This document shows, one piece after another, positions 28,692 through 36,383 of a stretch of DNA of 64,000 nucleotides. A program made the position numbers and the translations under genes. Position 1 is the first letter of the stretch; the number at the start of each line of letters is the position of its first letter. Source of the DNA: Bradyrhizobium canariense (GTDB lineage: Bacteria > Pseudomonadota > Alphaproteobacteria > Rhizobiales > Xanthobacteraceae); contig NZ_VSST01000024.1 in the NCBI RefSeq assembly GCF_019402665.1, forward strand, positions 124,001-188,000. Reading direction: 5' to 3'. The notes beneath the pieces are model-generated. The model was not told the origin of the DNA. It did no database searches and worked only from the letters and a program-made list of their open reading frames with translations.

Positions 28692-29987
28692 ATGGTCGAT
28701 GTGACGTCACAGATGTCGGTGCAAACGGCCGCCGCGGCAAAACCCTCGGCACGGCGCTATTACGTGCTCGGCCTGCTCACGATCATCTACGCGCTGAACT
28801 TCCTCGACCGCACGATCTTCAACGTCCTGATCGAGCCCATCAAGAAGGAATTCCAGCTCAGCGACACCATGATGGGCCTGCTCGCGGGCTTCGGCTTCGC
28901 CCTGTTCTATTCCCTGCTCGGCATTCCCATCGCGCGCGTCGCCGACCGGCTCAACCGGCGCAACATCGTCGCCGCTGCGTTCGCGTTCTGGAGTGCGATG
29001 ACGGCGTTGTGCGGCGCCGCTTCGAGCGTCACTTCGCTGGCGCTGGCGAGGATCGGCGTCGGCATCGGCGAATCCGCGGGCTCTCCCGCCTCGCAATCGA
29101 TCGTCGCTGATCTCTTTGCCAAGAATGAGCGTCCGCGCGCGCTCGGCATCTACGCCGTCGGCACCTATCTCGGCGTCTTCCTCGGCTATTTCGTGGGCGG
29201 GTACGTCAACCAGCACTATGGCTGGCGGATGGCATTCTACGTCGCGGGCCTGCCCGGTATCCTGCTCGCTATTGTCCTGTGGCTGACGATCTCCGAGCCG
29301 AAGCGCGGCGCCATGCAGGAGACTTTCGTGCCTGAGCCGCTCGGGCCGACCCTGCGCTTCCTGGCCTCGCAGCAGAGCTTCATCATCGTGCTGATCGGCT
29401 TCTGTCTCACCACTTACACGAACTATGCGACCGCGGCGTGGATACCGCCGTTCCTCGCGCGCGTGCACCATCTGTCGAGCGCCGAGATCGGCACCTATGC
29501 CGGCACCTTCAAGGGGCTCGCCGGCATGGCGGGCACCCTGCTCGGCGGCTTCGTGGTGGCGCAGATCAGCCGCCGCGACGATCGCTGGAAGCTGTGGGCG
29601 CCCGCCATCACCTCGGGCCTTGCCGGCCCGGTGTTCGCGCTGTGCATGCTGACGCAGGACTTTGCGATGATGGTGGCCACGCTGGCGCTGACCTCGTTCC
29701 TGGTCGGCTTCCATCTCGGACCGATCTTCGCGATCGCGCAGACGGTGGCCAAGCCGAGCATGCGGGCGCTGGCCTCCGCCCTGATCGCGCTCACCGCCAC
29801 CTGCTTCGGCCAGGGCGTCGGGCCGCTCGCGGTAGGCGTGGTCAACGATGCCCTGAAGGGCGCTTACGGCGCCGAGGCCGTGCGCTATTCCCTGCTTTCG
29901 GCGGCGGTCACGACCACGCTGGGGGCGCTCCTGTTCGTCTGGGCGGCGCGCTCGATCCGGGACGATATCGGCCGGGCGGCCGTCTGA
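28692..29987 (+). CDS. MFS transporter, spinster-like family
   Basis: 431-residue, 12-helix major facilitator. ATG 28692 (MVDVTSQMS) follows GGGGGAAG at good spacing; a TTG four codons upstream is also in frame. Helix 1 reads YALNFLDRTIFNVL, and motif A is PIARVADRLNRRN, as in spinster-like MFS permeases. It lies 60 bp after the oxygenase on the same strand, so it is probably cotranscribed and moves an aromatic or organic acid. Substrate assignment is inference. Confidence 0.92.
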   Translation: MVDVTSQMSVQTAAAAKPSARRYYVLGLLTIIYALNFLDRTIFNVLIEPIKKEFQLSDTMMGLLAGFGFALFYSLLGIPIARVADRLNRRNIVAAAFAFWSAMTALCGAASSVTSLALARIGVGIGESAGSPASQSIVADLFAKNERPRALGIYAVGTYLGVFLGYFVGGYVNQHYGWRMAFYVAGLPGILLAIVLWLTISEPKRGAMQETFVPEPLGPTLRFLASQQSFIIVLIGFCLTTYTNYATAAWIPPFLARVHHLSSAEIGTYAGTFKGLAGMAGTLLGGFVVAQISRRDDRWKLWAPAITSGLAGPVFALCMLTQDFAMMVATLALTSFLVGFHLGPIFAIAQTVAKPSMRALASALIALTATCFGQGVGPLAVGVVNDALKGAYGAEAVRYSLLSAAVTTTLGALLFVWAARSIRDDIGRAAV

Positions 29988-30128
29988 GGCCGGTGCAGAC
30001 CGCAAGCCCGGCGAAACCAACCGGGCGTATTCATGAAACCATTTTGCGGAACCCGCGAAACCATCCGGAAACAGACGGTCCTTACAAGAAGAGCCATAGA
30101 CGGCGGCAAAGCCCGTCGGGAGGCTCAG

Positions 30129-30332
30129 ATGAACCACTCCATTCACTCTGCTGATCGTGCGACCCACCTGAAGATCGTGGTGGTGGCGCTGGTGGCCGGC
30201 ATCACGGTGGCCGGCTTCGGGATCGCAGCCCGCACCAATGCCGATTACAGCCAGACCGCCCAATCCGCCCACGTGATCAAGGCCGGCAAGCCGGTCGTGG
30301 TGACCAGCGCCGGGACGTCGGAGATCCGCTGA
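30129..30332 (+). CDS. Small membrane-anchored protein of unknown function
   Basis: 67 residues from ATG 30129, preceded by GGGAGG. One hydrophobic segment (about 18-37, IVVVALVAGITVAGFGIAA) is followed by a short polar tail ending VVVTSAGTSEIR, probably facing the periplasm. I believe similar short proteins are common in Bradyrhizobium, but I cannot name a family or function. A rho-independent terminator follows 30 bp after the stop, which supports it as a separate expressed gene. Confidence 0.72.
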   Translation: MNHSIHSADRATHLKIVVVALVAGITVAGFGIAARTNADYSQTAQSAHVIKAGKPVVVTSAGTSEIR

Positions 30333-30362
30333 GGATCAAAAAGGTCCGGTTTGATACCGAAC

Positions 30363-30386
30363 GGCCGCCTTCGGGCGGCCTCTTTG
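30363..30386 (+). terminator. Rho-independent terminator after the 67-residue gene
   Basis: GGCCGCC-TTCG-GGCGGCC hairpin with a UUCG-type tetraloop followed by TCTTT. It ends the plus-strand transcript of the small gene at 30129. Confidence 0.75.
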
Positions 30387-30423
30387 ATTCAGGCGATGGG
30401 GTGATGCTCCGATATGGATCGGG

Positions 30424-31260
30424 TCAATAGCTGCCGCAGCAGTGCTTGAATTTGTCGCCTGAACCGCAGGGACAGGGATCATTGCGGCCGACACCGCTCT
30501 GCCCATAACGCAGCCGGTTGAGGGCCTTCCTGTTCTGCTCCAGGATCATCTTGCGGCGCGTCTCCTGCACGCCGATCACGGCAGCATTGTCGCCGGCGTC
30601 CCAGAACGCCTGCGGCTTCAGATGGGCGAGCTTGCCGCTGACATAGACCGGGTAGAACCAGCCGAGCGTTCCGTCGCGCAGGCGCTGCAGCGTCGTCAAA
30701 TCGTAGAGGAAGAAACCTGCGTCCAGCAGCATCGCGTTGATGTCCTGGAAGTCGTCAACGTCAGTCTCGCAGACGACAACGCTGCAATTCTCGAGCACGT
30801 ACCGCGCGCCCTTCAGTGCGGCCTGTTCCGCGCCCTGCACATCGAGCTTGAGCAGGAACGGCGGCTTGAGCGACAGCTCCTCGACCAGCGCATCAAGCGT
30901 CGTCGCCGGCACTTTCACCTTGCTGGTGGAGAGGTCGTTGACCCGCGACCAGTAGACGTCGCCGGCGGGGCGCAGCGATGACCAGTAGGGATGCACCGAT
31001 TCCGTGATCTCGATCTCGCCCTCGTGGTCGGTGATGGCGCAAATGCGATAGTGCCCGCCAAGCACCTCCTTGATCGCCTTGAGGGAGTCCTCGTAGATCC
31101 TGTTAGCATCGACGTTCAGTGGCACCGCACCGCCGAGGCACGACTGATGGTTGAGCACGAAGTGCCCATCGGCGCAGCCCAGATCGATGACGGTGCCGTA
31201 GCGCACGCCCTTCGCGAACAAATTCTGCAACGTCGCGCTGAAATCGGCTGCCTGCATCAA
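30424..31260 (-). CDS. FkbM-family methyltransferase with C-terminal SEC-C motif
   Basis: 278 residues. The methyltransferase domain has SAM motif I as VIDLGCADGHFVL (about 20-32), the FkbM signature KLDVQGAEQAALKGA (about 139-153), and a third segment CETDVDDF. The C-terminus ends in a complete SEC-C zinc-binding motif, GRNDPCPCGSGDKFKHCC, with likely ligands C263, C265, C274 and C275. SEC-C motifs in SecA bind SecB or ribosomes, so the fusion may place the enzyme near nascent chains or a protein partner; this is inference. It stands alone between a terminator and a tRNA gene. Substrate unknown. Confidence 0.88.
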   Translation of the reverse strand: MMQAADFSATLQNLFAKGVRYGTVIDLGCADGHFVLNHQSCLGGAVPLNVDANRIYEDSLKAIKEVLGGHYRICAITDHEGEIEITESVHPYWSSLRPAGDVYWSRVNDLSTSKVKVPATTLDALVEELSLKPPFLLKLDVQGAEQAALKGARYVLENCSVVVCETDVDDFQDINAMLLDAGFFLYDLTTLQRLRDGTLGWFYPVYVSGKLAHLKPQAFWDAGDNAAVIGVQETRRKMILEQNRKALNRLRYGQSGVGRNDPCPCGSGDKFKHCCGSY

Positions 31261-31458
31261 ATCGATCCGAACAATCCCGGATTGAGCGGTACCATGCGAT
31301 CGACGGCGCGATCAATCCGGCGCCTGACGGCCGTGGCGCGGGCGAGAGATTTTGCGTGGGTCAAAGACCAAAAAGCACGCGGAAGTCGGGGCGCGCCGGA
31401 CCCGGGATCGAAGCGAGATCAGGATTTGAAGGTAAGGGTATGAAAGGATTGCCAAAAA

Positions 31459-31535
<77 letters not shown>

Positions 31536-31769
31536 GTGACACGCAAATGTCTGCGGAACGAGGGGGGACTTAAAGGCCGGACCTGTTGAAGTCAAGGATG
31601 TTGCATCCACAGCCGGAACGATCGGTTTTCCGCTGAGAGCGCGCACGAACGTGACCCTCGCCCGCGGGCCTGACGTGTCAGTCCAGCCCCGAATCGTCTA
31701 CCCCTCCGGGAACTTGCGGGGTTTGGGAGCCGTCATCCCGACCACCGGCAGGAATCGAGGAGGCCAGAC

Positions 31770-32099
31770 ATGGCTAAGAAAGACTCGGCCAAGAAGGATT
31801 CGGCGAAGAAGGCAGCCGCTCCCGCCACCATCACGCTCAAGCACCTCGCCGCCGACATTGCGGAGAGCCAGGACCTGTCGAAGAAGCGCGCCGAGGCCGT
31901 TCTGACCGACATGGTCGACCTCATCACCAAGCATCTGAAGAAGGGCGACCGCGTCCGGATCGTCGGGCTTGGAATCCTGCAGGTGCGCAAGCGCGCCGCC
32001 CGCACCGGCCGTAATCCCGCCACGGGCGAGCCCATCCACATCAAGGCCAGCAAGAAGGTCGCCTTCCGCCCGGTCAAGGAGCTGAAAGAGGCGATCTGA
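31770..32099 (+). CDS. HU-family DNA-binding protein
   Basis: 109-residue histone-like nucleoid protein. The HU fold is recognisable from about residue 19 (ATITLKHLAADIAE) and the DNA-binding beta-arm contains the signature GRNPATGEPI (about 80-89). An extra N-terminal tail of about 18 residues is built of KKDSAKKDSAKK, encoded by an imperfect 15-bp tandem repeat; this Lys-rich tail is longer than in E. coli HU (90 residues) and may add DNA affinity. It stands as its own unit, 102 bp before pepT. Confidence 0.93.
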   Translation: MAKKDSAKKDSAKKAAAPATITLKHLAADIAESQDLSKKRAEAVLTDMVDLITKHLKKGDRVRIVGLGILQVRKRAARTGRNPATGEPIHIKASKKVAFRPVKELKEAI

Positions 32100-32201
32100 C
32101 CACTCACGTTTCGTTAAGCCTGATCGGCTTGCTCCGGCCGCAACGCGGCCCAGTTTTCTGGTATACCGCCTCTCTCACCTCACTCGGCGGTTTGACCAGA
32201 A

Positions 32202-33452
32202 ATGTCCTCCCTCACCTTTTCGCACACCGTGACCGAGCGCTTCCTGCGCTACGTCACCATCGACACCCAGTCCGATCCGGAATCCCCGAGCTCGCCCTCG
32301 ACGGAGAAACAGAAGGATCTCGGCCGTGTGCTCGCCGCCGAGCTCAGGGAAATGGGCGTCGAGGACGCTCATCTCGACGATTACGGCTACGTCTACGGAA
32401 CGATCCCGGGCAACACACCCAAGAAGGTGCCGGTGATCTGCTTCTGCTCGCACATGGACACCTCGCCCGACGTCACCGGCAAGGACGTCAAACCGCAAAT
32501 GGTGAAGAACTATCGCGGCGGCGATATCACCCTCCCAGGCGACACCAGCCAGGTGATCCGCTTCGCCGAGCATCCGGCGCTGAAGAACCAGATCGGCAAC
32601 GACATCATCACCACCGACGGCACCACGCTGCTCGGCGCCGACAACAAGGCCGGCGTCGCCGAGATCATGGATGCCGCGCATTTCTTCATCAACAACCCGC
32701 AAGTGAAGCACGGCACCATCAAGATCCTGTTCACGCCTGACGAGGAGATCGGCCGCGGCGTCGACAATGTCGACATCAAGAAGCTGGGCGCCGAGTTCGG
32801 CTACACCATGGACGGCGAGAGTGCGGGCAGCGTCGAGGACGAGACCTTCTCGGCGGACGGTGCCACCATCACCATCAACGGCGTCAGTGCCCACCCCGGC
32901 TACGCCAAGGGCAAGATGGAGCATGCCATCAAGATCGCCGCCGCCATCGTCGAGCGCCTGCCCCGGGAAGGCTGCTCGCCCGAGACGACATCAGGCAAGC
33001 AGGGCTTTCTGCATCCGATCGGCATCGAGGGTGCGCTGGAGCAGGCGACGCTCTCCTTCATCGTGCGCGACTTCACCGAGGAAGGGCTGAAGGAGAAGGA
33101 GATCCTGCTCGAGAACATCGTCAAGGACGTGATGAAGGATTTTCCGCGCTCGACCTACACATTCGAAGTGCGGGAGCAGTACCGCAACATGAAGCAGGTG
33201 ATCGATCGCCACCCGCACATTCTCGAATACGCCATCGAAGCGATCCGCCGCGCCGGCCTGCGCCCGATGCGCACCGCGATCCGCGGCGGCACCGACGGCT
33301 CCCGCCTCTCCTTCATGGGCCTGCCCTGCCCCAACATCTTCGCCGGCGAGCACGCATTTCACTCCCGGCTCGAATGGGTCAGCCGGCAGGACATGGAGAA
33401 GGCGGTGCAGACGATCGTCCACCTCGCCATGATCTGGGAGGAGAAGGCCTAG
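32202..33452 (+). CDS. pepT: Peptidase T
   Basis: 416-residue cytoplasmic M20B tripeptidase removing the N-terminal residue from tripeptides. The dinuclear zinc site is recognisable: CSHMDTSPD, GTTLLGADNKAG, TPDEEIGRG with the catalytic Glu, the Asp in YTMDGES and the C-terminal His in AGEHAFHS. Length matches the family. It is transcribed alone, downstream of HU. Confidence 0.95.
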   Translation: MSSLTFSHTVTERFLRYVTIDTQSDPESPSSPSTEKQKDLGRVLAAELREMGVEDAHLDDYGYVYGTIPGNTPKKVPVICFCSHMDTSPDVTGKDVKPQMVKNYRGGDITLPGDTSQVIRFAEHPALKNQIGNDIITTDGTTLLGADNKAGVAEIMDAAHFFINNPQVKHGTIKILFTPDEEIGRGVDNVDIKKLGAEFGYTMDGESAGSVEDETFSADGATITINGVSAHPGYAKGKMEHAIKIAAAIVERLPREGCSPETTSGKQGFLHPIGIEGALEQATLSFIVRDFTEEGLKEKEILLENIVKDVMKDFPRSTYTFEVREQYRNMKQVIDRHPHILEYAIEAIRRAGLRPMRTAIRGGTDGSRLSFMGLPCPNIFAGEHAFHSRLEWVSRQDMEKAVQTIVHLAMIWEEKA

Positions 33453-33527
33453 CGCCTCTCGTCAAAGCACCATGGCCGGGATCGCTCCCGGCTATCGGTT
33501 GGGCGCGACCCGTCGTCGGTCTTGGAC

Positions 33528-34352
33528 ATGCAATCGATGCAACACATTGTGTCTGGTCGCGCCAGGCTTGCAACCGAGGTTGCAGGCAGCGGCACTGCGA
33601 CGGTCTTTCTTCATGCCAACGTGTGCGACCGTCGCATGTGGCGCGCCCAATTGAATGGAATGAGCGCCACTCACAAGACGGTCGCGTATGATCGACGGGG
33701 GTTCGGCGAAACTCGCGCCGAGCCGGAGGACTTTTCCGCACTCGCAGACCTGGTCGCGGTGCTGGAGGCTACCGCAGACGACCAGCCCGCAATCCTCGTT
33801 GGCTGCTCCCTCGGCGGCCGCATCGCGCTCGACGCCGCCCTCCGGCATCCGTCGCGTGTTCGGGCCCTCGTTCTGATCGCGCCGAATGTCGCAGGCGCAG
33901 CCGATCCGGTCTACACCCCTGACATCGAGACGCTGATAATCCAATCGAGGCAGGCCGAGGCATCCGGCGATCTCGGTCGGTTGAACGCCATGAAGGCGCG
34001 CCTCTGGCTTGATGGACCGCTGGCGCCCGAAGGCCGCGTAGTCGGTGCCGCTCGCGATTTGCTCCTTGATATGAACGGCATAGCGCTCCGGTGCCCGCCA
34101 TTCGGATCGGAGGTCGACATTCGCCCCTTCTTCCACCGGCTTCATGAAATCGCGGTACCAACCCTGGTTGTATGGGGCGACCTGGATTTCCCCTACGTCC
34201 AGGAACGCTGTCGCCAAGTCGTCGCGTCAGTCCCAGACGCAGAGAGCCACGAAATGCCGGGCGTGGCACATCTCCCTAACCTGGAGCGCCCGGCGGAAAT
34301 CACAACTCTCATTGCCGAGTTTATCCGCCGGCGCGCCGGGACCGACAGGTAG
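33528..34352 (+). CDS. Alpha/beta hydrolase
   Basis: 274 residues from ATG 33528. The nucleophile elbow is GCSLGG with Ser about 94, the acid is likely Asp in WGDLDFPYV and the His is in GVAHLPNLERP. The oxyanion-region HANVCDRRMW is near the N-terminus. It resembles the haloperoxidase/lactonase-like branch, but substrate is unknown. No strong ribosome site was found; a TTG two codons upstream and ATG at 33537 are alternatives. Confidence 0.87.
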   Translation: MQSMQHIVSGRARLATEVAGSGTATVFLHANVCDRRMWRAQLNGMSATHKTVAYDRRGFGETRAEPEDFSALADLVAVLEATADDQPAILVGCSLGGRIALDAALRHPSRVRALVLIAPNVAGAADPVYTPDIETLIIQSRQAEASGDLGRLNAMKARLWLDGPLAPEGRVVGAARDLLLDMNGIALRCPPFGSEVDIRPFFHRLHEIAVPTLVVWGDLDFPYVQERCRQVVASVPDAESHEMPGVAHLPNLERPAEITTLIAEFIRRRAGTDR

Positions 34353-34374
34353 ACAGCAACAACGCCCGATCCGC

Positions 34375-35268
34375 TTACGGCACCGGCATCGCGCGCGGAT
34401 TGCGATGGAAGCGGTTCGAGCTTGCCATCCAGTTCGGCAGCGGCTCGCCGTCGCGATGGCGACCGCCGGCCACCGCCGCAGCCCAGGCCACCGCAGCGCC
34501 GATCAGGGTTGCTGCCGCAACGGAGAAGGCGACGATGATGGAGTTACGCCGCGCCCGATTGATCGCCGTCCTTGAATCCGCGATCACGGCGTCGACCCGT
34601 CGTTCCGAGTCGGGTGCCGCGAGTCCCGTCAGCGCGGCCACCTGCTGCACGAGGTAGGCCCGATCATCGGTGCTGACGCCGCTGTGGCTCGATGACGTCA
34701 TCAGGATGCGTCCTGCTTCGGCACGAGGTTCCCTGAGGTCGGTGTTGGGGGGCCGCCGCGCTACGCGAAACAGCTTATCCAGCTCGTAACTCAACAAGGG
34801 CTCGGCGGCGGAGGTATTGCTGGCCGAACTGCGCATCGGCGAGCGGTCAATCGCTGCTGCGCCGAGCATCGCGAGCAGAGCGGCACCAAGCAGCACGGCA
34901 AGCGCCCAGGACATCAGCCCATGCACGCCATCCCGTCGTTCGCCATCGTCTTCGATCGTCGCAATCGCCGGCGCTGGTCTTGCTGTACGGCCGGCGACAT
35001 AGCCGCCAAAGCCGAAGCTGATAATCGCCTGGATGATCAAATAGAAGCCGGACAGCAGCGCAAGCGCCGCCGATGCATCGCGCCATGTCGGCGAGGCTGA
35101 ACTGACGCCCAGGCCGACGGCGACTCCAAAGCCGACCAGGATGAACGACATTGCGCCGGCAGCCAAAGCGCCTGCGATGACCGAGCTCCACTGGATGGTG
35201 CGCCGGTCATCGGCAGCGACGCCGCCGCCTTCCATGATGTCTTCCCGTATGAGAGTTTCCATCGTCAT
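34375..35268 (-). CDS. Multi-pass membrane protein (PhnA-like group)
   Basis: 297 residues from the ATG at 35268; a GTG one codon earlier is also in frame. Helices are seen at about residues 30-52, 64-90, 117-140 and, near the C-terminus, 240-265. The N-terminal half is GAxAAGAxSF-like and Gly-rich (SVIAGALAAGAMSFILVGFG). I recall similar rhizobial proteins being named PhnA-like, without known activity. The soluble central part (about 145-235) contains no motif I recognise. It follows the 24-residue peptide gene after 10 bp and shares its transcript. Confidence 0.75.
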   Translation of the reverse strand: MTMETLIREDIMEGGGVAADDRRTIQWSSVIAGALAAGAMSFILVGFGVAVGLGVSSASPTWRDASAALALLSGFYLIIQAIISFGFGGYVAGRTARPAPAIATIEDDGERRDGVHGLMSWALAVLLGAALLAMLGAAAIDRSPMRSSASNTSAAEPLLSYELDKLFRVARRPPNTDLREPRAEAGRILMTSSSHSGVSTDDRAYLVQQVAALTGLAAPDSERRVDAVIADSRTAINRARRNSIIVAFSVAAATLIGAAVAWAAAVAGGRHRDGEPLPNWMASSNRFHRNPRAMPVP

Positions 35269-35278
35269 CACCGCCCTC

Positions 35279-35353
35279 TCAACGCAGGCCGAAGAACGAC
35301 AGGATCGCCATGATCACGACGATCAAGCCGATGAGATAAATCAATCCGTCCAT
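35279..35353 (-). CDS. 24-residue membrane peptide
   Basis: A complete tiny gene encoding MDGLIYLIGLIVVIMAILSF followed by FGLR. Almost the whole product is one transmembrane helix with a charged end at each side. A very strong ribosome site (GAGGAGGA) lies about 5 bases before the ATG on the minus strand, and the larger membrane-protein gene starts 10 bp after its stop. Both facts argue for real translation. Function unknown; it could be a membrane-protein partner or a translational coupling peptide. Confidence 0.72.
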   Translation of the reverse strand: MDGLIYLIGLIVVIMAILSFFGLR

Positions 35354-35490
35354 GGTCCGTCCTCCTCAATGTCTCCTCGTCGCTAATCACAACGAATAAG
35401 GAAGGTTCCAAATTGGACCGAGCCTGCGGGAACGAACCGGCGCGATGCGGATTATTTGTCCAAGTCCCAAGGATGAAGTTTGTGAGCACG

Positions 35491-35530
35491 AAAGCCCCAG
35501 CCGGTCGGTCCCGGCTGGGGCTTTGTTTTT
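35491..35530 (+). terminator. Strong orphan terminator, possible end of a small RNA
   Basis: A perfect 14-bp stem (35491-35504 with 35511-35524, loop TCGGTC) is followed by GTTTTTG on the plus strand. No plus-strand gene ends here: the nearest plus gene stops at 34352, and the genes just to the left run on the minus strand from 35353. The hairpin therefore may end an unannotated short transcript beginning around 35390-35430. On the minus strand it is followed by few Ts. Confidence 0.65.
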
Positions 35531-35620
35531 GGGCGGCGGTTCCTGTCCTATGTTAACGACGCCGGCTCTCCGATCATCAAGGATGCGATCGGGGCGGAAC
35601 CTCTGGATTGGGAGAGCCGC

Positions 35621-35845
35621 GTGGATCGCAGAACCGCGTGCCTTCATCAGGCAGATGCATTCCGGGAAAAGGCAATCGCCGATCCCGAGCACCACGACCA
35701 GTGGATCGACGAAGCCATCAAATGGCTGGAACGCGCCATGGAAGCCGGCTGTCGCGCCGTCGTCACGGTCGAAGCCGGCGATGTGCCGAACGTGGCAGGC
35801 GGAGCGTCAGCCGATGCTCAGCTCAGCTTGATCACGCGCCAATGA
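35621..35845 (+). CDS. Hypothetical protein, 74 residues
   Basis: Starts at GTG 35621 (read MDRRTACLHQADAF) with GGGAGAG directly upstream. Soluble, acidic, helical in appearance: the N-terminal half (RREK..WIDEAIKWLERAMEAG) resembles a single TPR-like helix pair. No recognised family or active-site motif. It stands alone 91 bp after the orphan terminator, and its start may be the true downstream gene of that region. Confidence 0.6.
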   Translation: MDRRTACLHQADAFREKAIADPEHHDQWIDEAIKWLERAMEAGCRAVVTVEAGDVPNVAGGASADAQLSLITRQ

Positions 35846-35965
35846 GAAGAGCTGCCGTCTTCGCGACCGCTGCGGCAATTGTTCCAGGGACGTAACAATG
35901 TTGCGGGTCGACACTGTTCCCGCCCCCATGCTAGGCCGGACGCAGACCGCAACCAGAGTGAAATC

Positions 35966-36328
35966 GTGCTCGCGAACCGCCAGCCCTCAGGATCATGCCG
36001 GCCGCGCAACTGGCGCGGGCTGCTGTCTGTGCTGATCGCGGTTGTCTACCTGCTCGCGGGAGCGCTGCATGGCCTGCACGACATCGACGTCACCACGCCC
36101 GGTGGCGGCTCGGAGATCAGCGCGGTCCTTGACGGCTCCGCAGATCACAACGACCACAAGGCCATCGGCGGACATCATTGCCATGGCTGCTTCTCGGTGA
36201 CGGTGGCGCAGCCGGCGCCACCGGCCGCATCGATCGGGCTCGTGTCCGTATCGCGCCCACAACGCGCACCCCGGCTCGCCGGAATTGTTCCCGACACCGA
36301 CTCCCCGCCTCCCAAACATATGACCTGA
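35966..36328 (+). CDS. His/Cys-rich small protein ahead of metal-efflux operon
   Basis: About 120 residues from GTG 35966 (read MLANRQPSG); the frame extends upstream, so the start is uncertain. A hydrophobic segment (about 19-34, LLSVLIAVVYLLAGALHG) acts as a signal or anchor, followed by a metal-binding-like stretch ADHNDHKAIGGHHCHGC near residue 65-75. The C-terminal tail is Pro-rich. Immediately upstream of a CzcCBA operon, it may be a periplasmic metal-binding or sensing protein. The function is inferred from composition and position. Confidence 0.6.
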   Translation: MLANRQPSGSCRPRNWRGLLSVLIAVVYLLAGALHGLHDIDVTTPGGGSEISAVLDGSADHNDHKAIGGHHCHGCFSVTVAQPAPPAASIGLVSVSRPQRAPRLAGIVPDTDSPPPKHMT

Positions 36329-36383
36329 ATGGATTGGTCGGGCGCTCCGCGCCCATGAGGTTCATCCTTCACAGGTCGGTTTC

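Noticed and set aside
35354..35420. GGAAC element upstream of the 24-residue gene as a general-stress (EcfG) promoter
   Set aside because: No CGTT-type -10 at 16-17 bp; a CGTT occurs only 10 bp away, so the spacing does not fit.
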